From Betaproteobacteria bacterium (GTDB taxonomy: Bacteria > Pseudomonadota > Gammaproteobacteria > Burkholderiales > Burkholderiaceae_E), in contig VGHV01000051.1 of NCBI GenBank assembly GCA_016868095.1, forward strand, positions 1-10,984: a DNA stretch of 10,984 nt, given 5' to 3'. The position numbers were made by a program, and so were the translations under genes. The notes under the pieces were generated by a model. It saw only the letters and a program-made list of their open reading frames with translations, was not told where the DNA came from and made no database searches. Positions 5,204 to 10,984 of the stretch are shown piece after piece (the stretch's first letter is position 1; every line of letters starts with the position of its first letter).

Positions 5204-6784
5204 ATGCACCCATCGCGTCACGCAAAACAAACACCGAATAAGGCTGCAATCATCATGGCCTCAAGCGGAAGCGTCACAACTTACCGAGAGCTTGATGAGC
5301 GTTCGAATCAGCTTGCGCACTGGTTTCGCAAGCAGGGGCTCAAAGCGGGCGATGCCATCGCTTTGTTTTTAGAAAATCATCCGCGTTTTTTTGAAATCTG
5401 CTGGGCTGCGCAACGCAGCGGGCTTTACTACACGGCGATCAGTTCAAGGCTTGGCGTCGATGAACTCAGCTATATCGTTAATAACTGTAAGGCACGCGTC
5501 TTGATCAGCAGTAAAGCACTGCTCCAAACATGCCTGGCCGCCATGGATCAGATCCAACCTGACCGAGGTGTTTACCTGCTCGATATCGAAAAAGACATCG
5601 ACATTGCGCCAAAGATTCACGCACTTGAAGCGCTCTGGGCCATGGAGCCTACAAACCCTATTGAGGATGAAAGCTCGGGCTATGACATGCTTTACTCTTC
5701 GGGCACCACGGGAAGGCCTAAGGGTGTTCGGGTGCCGCTGACTGGCGAGGCGATTGACACCGTCAAACCGCTCGTACCCTTGTCACAAAAAATGTATCGC
5801 ATGGACGAGTCAACGATTTATCTCTCGCCTGCACCGCTTTATCACGCAGCACCGCTACGCTTTAACATGACGGTGATGCGATTAGGCGGCACTTGCGTGA
5901 TCATGGAACACTTTGATGCCGAGCAATACCTTTCTTTTGTAGAACGCTATCAAATCACCCACACACAGCTTGTGCCCACCATGTTTGTGCGCATGCTCAA
6001 ATTGCCCGAAACAAACCGCAAAAAGCATCGGCTCGACAGCTTAAAGGTTGCGATCCACGCCGCTGCGCCCTGTCCCATCGCAGTCAAGCAGGCGATGATC
6101 GACTGGTGGGGGCCGATTCTTTACGAATACTATGCAGGTACCGAAGGCAATGGCCTCACCATGGTGAACTCCGAAGCATGGCTTCAACACCCCGGAACGG
6201 TTGGCAAAGCGGTGCTGGGTGTTGTGAAGATTGTTGGCGAAGATGGGACGCTTATGCCCAAAGGCGAGGCGGGTACGGTTTACTTTGCCGATGGGCCAAG
6301 CTTTGAATATTTCGACGACCCGAGCAAGACGGCCGAATCGCGCCACCCGGCGGGTTGGAGTACGCTTGGCGACATCGGTTATCTTGACGATGATGATTAT
6401 CTTTATTTGACCGATCGAAAAGCTTTCATGATCATCTCAGGCGGGGTCAACATCTATCCTCAAGAGGCAGAAAACATCTTAATCCTCCACCCCGAAGTCC
6501 TTGATGTAGCAGTCTTTGGTGTGCCTGATGAGGAATTTGGCGAGGCTGTCAAAGCAGTAGTGCAATTGCGTGAGCCCAAGCATGCAAGCCCTGAGCTTGC
6601 CGAAACCCTGATCGAATTTTGTCGCTCAAAACTTTCTGCTATCAAATGCCCACGAAGCGTTGACTTCGAAGCTGAGCTTCCCAGGCATCCCACAGGCAAA
6701 CTTTATAAACGCCTATTGCGGGATCGCTATTGGCAAGCTCATGCTCAGCGCAAGTCCTTGGCGGCACAGTTAAGTGCGCGCTAA
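5204..6784 (+). CDS. AMP-forming acyl-CoA synthetase (fatty/aryl acid-CoA ligase)
   Basis: A 526-aa member of the ANL (AMP-binding) superfamily. It would activate a carboxylic acid with ATP and CoA to an acyl-CoA in the cytoplasm, through an acyl-adenylate. All core motifs are present in order: P-loop YSSGTTGRPKG (164-174), YYAGTEG (309-315), the ATP-ribose Asp390 in TLGDIGYLD, the hinge segment DRKAFMIISGGVNIYPQE (404-421), and PTGKLYKR (496-503) with the catalytic Lys499. LYYTAISSRLGVDELSYIVN (74-93) resembles the subgroup that includes bile-acid-CoA ligase-like and broad acyl-CoA ligases, but the substrate is not decided by sequence. The start is set by a GGGAG ribosome binding site. It is divergent from an esterase gene, so an ester-to-acid-to-CoA route is plausible. 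It converges with the ABC exporter gene 12 bp downstream. Confidence 0.93.
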   Translation: MHPSRHAKQTPNKAAIIMASSGSVTTYRELDERSNQLAHWFRKQGLKAGDAIALFLENHPRFFEICWAAQRSGLYYTAISSRLGVDELSYIVNNCKARVLISSKALLQTCLAAMDQIQPDRGVYLLDIEKDIDIAPKIHALEALWAMEPTNPIEDESSGYDMLYSSGTTGRPKGVRVPLTGEAIDTVKPLVPLSQKMYRMDESTIYLSPAPLYHAAPLRFNMTVMRLGGTCVIMEHFDAEQYLSFVERYQITHTQLVPTMFVRMLKLPETNRKKHRLDSLKVAIHAAAPCPIAVKQAMIDWWGPILYEYYAGTEGNGLTMVNSEAWLQHPGTVGKAVLGVVKIVGEDGTLMPKGEAGTVYFADGPSFEYFDDPSKTAESRHPAGWSTLGDIGYLDDDDYLYLTDRKAFMIISGGVNIYPQEAENILILHPEVLDVAVFGVPDEEFGEAVKAVVQLREPKHASPELAETLIEFCRSKLSAIKCPRSVDFEAELPRHPTGKLYKRLLRDRYWQAHAQRKSLAAQLSAR

Positions 6785-6796
6785 GGCCGTTGACTG

Positions 6797-8653
6797 CTAT
6801 GCCTGAAACTGAAGCCTGGCAAGACGGGCGTAAAGCCCGTTTTGCTCAAGCAAGCTCTCATGGGTGCCGGTTTCAACCACCTTACCCTCGTCCATCACCA
6901 CGATCCGGTGGGCCTTTCGCACGGTAGCCAATCGATGCGCAATCACCAAGGAGCTGCGTCCCGGCAGCCAACGATCGAGCGTGTCCTGGACCAAGGCTTC
7001 GGATTCCGCATCCAAGGCCGAGGTAGCTTCATCGAGCAAAAGTAAATCGGGGTTTCGAACGATGGCACGCGCCAGTGCGAGACGCTGACGCTGCCCACCT
7101 GAGAGGCGCACGCCTCGTTCGCCCAGTTCACTTTGATAGCCTTCAGGCAGGGCGCGAATAAAGTCATCAGCATGCGCCATCTTTGCAGCAGCAAAAACAG
7201 CCTCATCGCTAGCGTTTAATAAACCATATCGAATATTATCGAACGCTGTTCCAGAAAACAAAACGGGCTCTTGCGGCACCCACGCCATCCGAGCCCGACA
7301 ATCACGAGCCTCACGATAAGCATCGTGCGATCCAAGCCCGACGCGACCCTGGTTGCAAGCGTAAAGCCCAAGAAGCAGCTGAAACACGGTGCTCTTGCCC
7401 GCGCCCGAGGGCCCCACCAGTGCCACGGTCTCCCCTGCCCGCACCTCCAAATCGACACCGCGCAAGACCGGATGATTTGGAATTGAAGGATATGCAAAAT
7501 GAACATCGCTCAAAAAAGCCAAAACCGGCGTTTGGGTCAAAGCATGCGCATTTAACTCGCCTGGCTTGACTTCGTGCACTGCTGGATTTTCAACAAGTGC
7601 ATTGCTAGGCTCAGCACGAGATACCGACTTTTCAAAGGGCTTATCAACCGGCTTTTCAACCGGCGCTTGAGCTCTCTCAAACAAAACTTGCCGATCCAGG
7701 CCAGGGTTTGGCAGCAACTCACCGAGACGCTCAGCAGCACCTGCAGCGCGTTGCAAGTCGCCAAATACCTCGGATAAGGCGCCCATCGAGCCCGCTACCA
7801 GGGCTGCGTAAAAAACAAATTGGGCAAGTTCACCGGTACTGGTTCGCCCACCCACCACCGATTGGGCACCCATCCAGAGGGTAAACACGATCACGCTAAA
7901 GCTAAGCACGATCGCAAGCGCAGTCAGACTTGAACGAAGTCGATTGCGCCGCAATGCGGCGGCAAGCGCTCGATCAACCTCATCGGCGTAGGCTTGCGCC
8001 TCGAAAGACTCGCGCTGATAAGCCTGTACCAGCGGCATGGCCCCCAATCGTTCGCCGGCTCGCGCAGCGCTATCAGCTAAACGATCCTGACTGTCTCGCG
8101 AAAGACGTCTCACCCGCCTTCCGGTTGCCCATAGCGGCAATACGACCACCACCAGCAGTCCGATCAAGGAAAGGGCAAGCTTAGGGCTTGTCACGACCAT
8201 CATGGTGAGTGCACCGAGCAATAAGAGACTAGAGCGCAGTGCCATCGAAATGCTGGTGCCCACAAGGGTTTGAACCAAGGAGGTGTCGGCAGTCAATCGC
8301 GATAGTAAGCCGCCGGTCTTTAAGGTTTCAAAAAAAGCCGGAGGTTGGCTGAGCACATGGGCATACACGGCCTTTCGCAAATCGGCGGTGATCCGCTCGC
8401 CAAGCCAGGCCATCCAGTAAAAGCGCAAACCCGTAGCCACACCAAGCGTTAAGGCCAGGCCCAATAAGATGAGGAAGCGGCCGTTAAGATCGACTGCCGA
8501 AAAGCCTGCATCGATGAGACTGCGAAAGGCAAGCGGCACCGCGAGCATGGCCCCAGCGGCAAGTACTAAAAAGAAAAATGCAGCAAACCAATGACCGCGA
8601 TAACGCAGCACAAAGGGTTGTATTGGGGCAAGATTTGCAATAACTGCAGACAT
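6797..8653 (-). CDS. ABC exporter, fused membrane and ATPase domains (MsbA/MdlB-like half transporter)
   Basis: An inner-membrane half transporter of 618 aa that would act as a homo- or heterodimer to export lipids, peptides or drugs. The membrane domain occupies about residues 20-310 with six predicted helices, for example 23-42, 59-78, 140-155, 161-176, 243-261 and 277-294. The ATPase is complete: Walker A GPSGAGKST (414-422), Q-loop Gln461, signature LSGGQ (517-521), Walker B LLLLDE (537-542) and switch His573. The linker between domains (about 323-375) is unusually long and starts with three copies of a P-V/F-E/D-K repeat. The ATG at 8653 was chosen over one at 8689 because it leaves 78 bp before the divergent flavoenzyme gene; neither has a clear ribosome binding site. 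The partner and cargo are unknown. Confidence 0.93.
   Translation of the reverse strand: MSAVIANLAPIQPFVLRYRGHWFAAFFFLVLAAGAMLAVPLAFRSLIDAGFSAVDLNGRFLILLGLALTLGVATGLRFYWMAWLGERITADLRKAVYAHVLSQPPAFFETLKTGGLLSRLTADTSLVQTLVGTSISMALRSSLLLLGALTMMVVTSPKLALSLIGLLVVVVLPLWATGRRVRRLSRDSQDRLADSAARAGERLGAMPLVQAYQRESFEAQAYADEVDRALAAALRRNRLRSSLTALAIVLSFSVIVFTLWMGAQSVVGGRTSTGELAQFVFYAALVAGSMGALSEVFGDLQRAAGAAERLGELLPNPGLDRQVLFERAQAPVEKPVDKPFEKSVSRAEPSNALVENPAVHEVKPGELNAHALTQTPVLAFLSDVHFAYPSIPNHPVLRGVDLEVRAGETVALVGPSGAGKSTVFQLLLGLYACNQGRVGLGSHDAYREARDCRARMAWVPQEPVLFSGTAFDNIRYGLLNASDEAVFAAAKMAHADDFIRALPEGYQSELGERGVRLSGGQRQRLALARAIVRNPDLLLLDEATSALDAESEALVQDTLDRWLPGRSSLVIAHRLATVRKAHRIVVMDEGKVVETGTHESLLEQNGLYARLARLQFQA
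6821..6843 (+). terminator. Candidate intrinsic terminator inside the convergent gene
   Basis: The stem ACGGGC/GCCCGT (6824-6829 with 6835-6840) has a 5-nt loop, and a run of four T (6840-6843) closes it. AAG before the stem can pair weakly with the TTT after it. It lies about 40 bp after the synthetase stop and could end that transcript. It falls within codons for NGLYARL of the opposing ABC exporter, a sequence common at the ends of such ATPases. The hairpin may therefore be a by-product of coding. Confidence 0.45.
7628..7663. repeat. Three 12-bp tandem units in the ABC exporter linker
   Basis: The units are CTTTTCAAAGGG (7628-7639), CTTATCAACCGG (7640-7651) and CTTTTCAACCGG (7652-7663). 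Read on the minus strand they encode PVEK, PVDK and PFEK (residues 331-342). The number of units can change without breaking the frame. Confidence 0.85.
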
Positions 8654-8731
8654 AGGAAAACCCGTTAAAGACGCAAATGCTACCCTCATGCCTCAAAATT
8701 CGCCCATCCATGCTCAAAACCACAACCAACC
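8654..8731. promoter_or_regulatory. Divergent intergenic region, ABC exporter and flavin oxidoreductase
   Basis: These 78 bp must supply the start signals of both genes. No good Shine-Dalgarno precedes either ATG. A short near-repeat, ATGCCTCAAAA (8688-8698) and ATGCTCAAAA (8710-8719), spans about two helical turns. No consensus promoter could be assigned. Confidence 0.35.
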
Positions 8732-9838
8732 ATGACAACCAACGCCGCATCGCTTTTTAAGCCCTTTTCCCTCGGAAAGCTTCAACTCCCCACACGCATC
8801 GTCATGGCACCGATGACCCGATCCTTTTCGCCTGAAGGCATCCCAGGCGACGATGTGGCGGCCTATTACGGGCGCAGAGCGGCGCAGGATTTAGGCCTGA
8901 TCATTACCGAGGGCACCTCCGTCAATCGTGACGCAGCGCGCAATGACCCCAAAGTGCCGGTGTTTCACGGCGAAGAGGCCTTGGCGGGTTGGAAAAAAAC
9001 AGTCGAGGCAGCGCATGCCCATGGCTGCCCCATCTGGCCGCAGCTCTGGCATGTTGGTGCCCTGCCCAATCCAACGATTAGCTGGCGCCCGTCAAGCCCT
9101 TTTGAGAGCCCCTCGGGCGAGTACAAGCCCTCGCGAAGCAATGGCAAAGCTATGAGCGAAAGCGATGTGCGCGATTGCATCGAAGCGTTTGCCAAGGCAG
9201 CCCGCGATGCGATGAACATCGGCTTTGACGGGGTTGAAATTCACGGCGCACACGGCTATTTGATCGACCAATTTTTTTGGGACGGCAGCAATCACCGTGA
9301 CGATCATTATGGCGGTGAGAACATTGCCCAGCGCAGCCGCTTTGCCGCCGAAGTGATTGCCGCGATCCGCCGGGCGACTTCGGCTGACTTTCCGATATGC
9401 ATCCGTTTATCGCAGTGGAAACAACAAGACTTCGCTGCAAAACTTGCGCCAACACCCGAGGCCATGGAAGCCTGGTTGCGCCCGCTTGTTGATGCTGGTG
9501 CCGACGTTTTACATTGCTCACAGCGAAGGTTTTGGGAAGCCGAATTTGAATGCTCTGATCTCAATTTTGCGGCTTGGGCGCGCAAACTCACGGGTAAACC
9601 TGTCATCACCGTTGGCTCAGTCGGCTTGAGCGGTGAATTCATCGCCGCTTTTCGTGGCGAAGCCTCTCAGCCTGCATCGCTTGACGCACTGATGGAGCGT
9701 TTTGAGCGCGGCGACTTCGATTTGGTTGCGGTGGGACGGGCGCTCATCACCGATCCTGCCTGGGCAAGCAAGGTTAAGGCGGGTCAATGGGAATCACTAG
9801 CCGCCTTCGACCCGGCATCGCTTGCGAATTTGTATTGA
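8732..9838 (+). CDS. Old Yellow Enzyme family NADH:flavin oxidoreductase (ene-reductase)
   Basis: A 368-aa single TIM-barrel FMN enzyme of the size of OYE/12-oxophytodienoate reductase proteins. These reduce activated C=C bonds of enones, nitro compounds or related electrophiles with NAD(P)H. MAPMTR (25-30) carries the flavin-tuning Thr29, and WPQLWHVG (102-109) includes the FMN-contacting Gln104. HGAHGYLIDQFF (171-182) gives the substrate-binding pair His171/His174 and the proton donor Tyr176, followed by NHRDDHYGG (187-195). CIRLS holds the FMN Arg225, and VGRALITDP (334-342) is the phosphate-binding end. It is therefore likely active. No Shine-Dalgarno precedes the ATG at 8732, so the transcript may be leaderless or weakly translated, but the protein start fits the family. 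It faces the ABC exporter head to head; a shared role in handling electrophilic compounds is only a guess. Confidence 0.93.
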   Translation: MTTNAASLFKPFSLGKLQLPTRIVMAPMTRSFSPEGIPGDDVAAYYGRRAAQDLGLIITEGTSVNRDAARNDPKVPVFHGEEALAGWKKTVEAAHAHGCPIWPQLWHVGALPNPTISWRPSSPFESPSGEYKPSRSNGKAMSESDVRDCIEAFAKAARDAMNIGFDGVEIHGAHGYLIDQFFWDGSNHRDDHYGGENIAQRSRFAAEVIAAIRRATSADFPICIRLSQWKQQDFAAKLAPTPEAMEAWLRPLVDAGADVLHCSQRRFWEAEFECSDLNFAAWARKLTGKPVITVGSVGLSGEFIAAFRGEASQPASLDALMERFERGDFDLVAVGRALITDPAWASKVKAGQWESLAAFDPASLANLY

Positions 9839-9847
9839 CGATCGCAC

Positions 9848-9877
9848 GTCAGCTTGGACCCAACATCGCAAGCTGAC
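9848..9877. terminator. Perfect inverted repeat after the flavin oxidoreductase gene
   Basis: GTCAGCTTG (9848-9856) and CAAGCTGAC (9869-9877) form a 9-bp perfect stem with a 12-nt loop, starting 10 bp after the plus-strand stop codon. Only TTAAA follows, so it is not a classical U-run terminator, but it may end or protect transcripts from both converging genes. Confidence 0.45.
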
Positions 9878-9880
9878 TTA

Positions 9881-9907
9881 AACCCGAGCTCCTACGAAGC
9901 TTCGGTT
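9881..9907. terminator. Second hairpin between convergent genes
   Basis: AACCCGAGCT (9881-9890) can pair with AGCTTCGGTT (9898-9907), with one C-C mismatch and one G-U pair around a 7-nt loop. It lies 10 bp beyond the stop of the minus-strand E1 gene. No good U-run is present, so its role as terminator is tentative. Confidence 0.35.
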
Positions 9908-9916
9908 CAAACTAGC

Positions 9917-10984
9917 TTAGTGCTCCCAGGGTGCTTGGCGACGATCTGCCTGCGGCCCGCCAAGACTCGCGTCGAGCTCGGCAAATAAGGCATGGATCAA
10001 ATCGCGACGCTGCAAACGCACAAGCGCCGCCTGTGCGATCCAACGCGCACTGACCTCAAAAAAGTCGCGCAACTCGCTTCGGGTGTCACTGCGCCCAAAG
10101 CCATCGGTGCCCAGGCAGGTCATCGCTTGCGGCTGCGGTAAGTAGGCTCGGATTTGTTCAGGGACTGCACGCACATAATCCGAAACCGCAATAATCGGTG
10201 TATCGCTTAGACCCAATTGCTTGGCAAGCCATGTGTTGGCGAGCGCAGGCTCATCCCCAATGCGCTCAAGCCGCTCTGCTTGCATACCTTCGCGTGCAAG
10301 TCGGCTCCATGAGGTCACGCTAAAAACATCGATCGTAAAGCCCTGCTGAGCCAACCATTGGGCAGCAAGCAAGGCCTGATGCACCATGGGTCCCGAGGCA
10401 AGAAGCCGAACATCGGCCTGTCCATCAAGCGCATGCTCGCCTACCCGCTTGATGCAATGCATGCCACGCAAGACCGCATCGGGATCGTCAATAGCAAGCT
10501 GGGGCAAGGACTCATTGGTGAGCGTAATGTAATAAAATACATCTCGTTCTAAAGACAACATCTCGTGCATACCCTCTTGCACGATCACGGCGAGCTCCTG
10601 GGCAAAGGCCGGGTCAAAGGCATGACAATTCGGAATCGTTGCAGCCACCAAAGCGGACGAACCATCTTGGTGCTGCAAGCCTTCACCTGCAAGCGTTGTT
10701 CGACCTGAGGTCGCCCCAATCAAAAAGCCACGCGCGCGTTGATCCGCAGCCGCCCAGATCTGATCGCCTACCCGCTGAAAACCAAAAACCGAGTAGTAAA
10801 TATAAAAGGGCAGCATGGCAAGCCCATGCACCGCATAACTCGTGGCGGCAGCCGTCCATGACGCCATCGCACCCGCTTCGCTAATGCCTTCTTCGAGAAT
10901 TTGTCCATCGAGCGCTTCGCGGTAGTGCAGCACCGAGCCGATGTCCTCAGGTTCATAACGCTGACCGACCGAGGAGTAGATCCC
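9917..10984 (-). CDS. aceE: Pyruvate dehydrogenase E1 component-type protein, C-terminal part (AceE/MdeB-like)
   Basis: The C-terminal 355 aa of a homodimeric thiamine-diphosphate 2-oxoacid dehydrogenase E1. The 5' part lies beyond the right edge, and the frame is open to the last base. E1p decarboxylates pyruvate and acetylates the lipoyl group of E2. Visible family marks are EEGISEAGAM (fragment residues 31-40; Glu36 would match E. coli Glu571), PFYIYYSVFGFQRVGD (59-74; Tyr64 matches Tyr599), and GRTTLAGEGLQHQDG (94-108; His105 matches His640). LGTDGFGRSDTR is near the end. Numbering equivalence is from memory. The usual TTLNGEGLQHEDGHSH is altered to TTLAGEGLQHQDGSS. No E2 gene follows; a convergent flavoenzyme gene does. 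A paralogue such as MdeB (2-oxobutyrate-type E1) is a real alternative, so the symbol is provisional. Confidence 0.85.
   Translation of the reverse strand, partial: GIYSSVGQRYEPEDIGSVLHYREALDGQILEEGISEAGAMASWTAAATSYAVHGLAMLPFYIYYSVFGFQRVGDQIWAAADQRARGFLIGATSGRTTLAGEGLQHQDGSSALVAATIPNCHAFDPAFAQELAVIVQEGMHEMLSLERDVFYYITLTNESLPQLAIDDPDAVLRGMHCIKRVGEHALDGQADVRLLASGPMVHQALLAAQWLAQQGFTIDVFSVTSWSRLAREGMQAERLERIGDEPALANTWLAKQLGLSDTPIIAVSDYVRAVPEQIRAYLPQPQAMTCLGTDGFGRSDTRSELRDFFEVSARWIAQAALVRLQRRDLIHALFAELDASLGGPQADRRQAPWEH

Noticed and set aside
1..10984. Mobile element, prophage or defence island
   Set aside because: No transposase, integrase, terminal inverted repeats, tRNA-associated attachment site, or toxin-antitoxin or nuclease gene could be seen; all large ORFs are metabolic or transport genes.

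Overview
The window looks like ordinary chromosomal DNA from a proteobacterium, most likely a beta- or gammaproteobacterium. The reasons are a homodimeric-type (AceE family) E1 component at the right end, a YpeA-type acetyltransferase, a YdiI/EntH-type thioesterase, moderately GC-rich codon use and dense gene packing. No transposase, integrase, tRNA, rRNA, CRISPR array or phage gene was seen. Taxonomy is inferred only from protein resemblance recalled from memory.

Layout, left to right. (1) 103-2861, minus strand: a probable operon read right to left. It holds a patatin-like phospholipase, a hotdog acyl-CoA thioesterase, a probable 26-residue leader ORF made of a 39-bp tandem duplication, a RimJ/RimL-like GNAT, and YpeA, which overlaps the GNAT by 14 bp. 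(2) 2944-4167, plus strand: an MFS transporter divergent from the patatin gene. (3) 4108-5085, minus strand: an HSL-family (family IV) alpha/beta hydrolase whose 3' end overlaps the MFS gene tail to tail by 60 bp. (4) 5204-6784, plus strand: an AMP-forming acyl-CoA synthetase divergent from the hydrolase. (5) 6797-8653, minus strand: a half-size ABC exporter (membrane domain plus ATPase), convergent with the synthetase at 12 bp. A possible intrinsic terminator for the synthetase lies inside the exporter's coding sequence. (6) 8732-9838, plus strand: an Old Yellow Enzyme family flavin oxidoreductase. (7) 9917-10984, minus strand: the C-terminal 355 residues of a pyruvate dehydrogenase E1-type protein that runs off the right edge.

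How the genes may work together (inference): the left operon and the central genes are rich in acyl-group chemistry, with lipid or ester hydrolysis, CoA activation, CoA-thioester hydrolysis, two acyltransferases and an ene-reductase. This suggests uptake and handling of lipids or carboxylic acids, but no complete pathway is visible and no wholly new system can be demonstrated. The items most worth a second look are the tandem-repeat leader ORF that ends 2 nt before an acetyltransferase gene, the patatin protein in which the usual DGG aspartate appears to be tyrosine, and the E1-type gene with no E2 gene after it.
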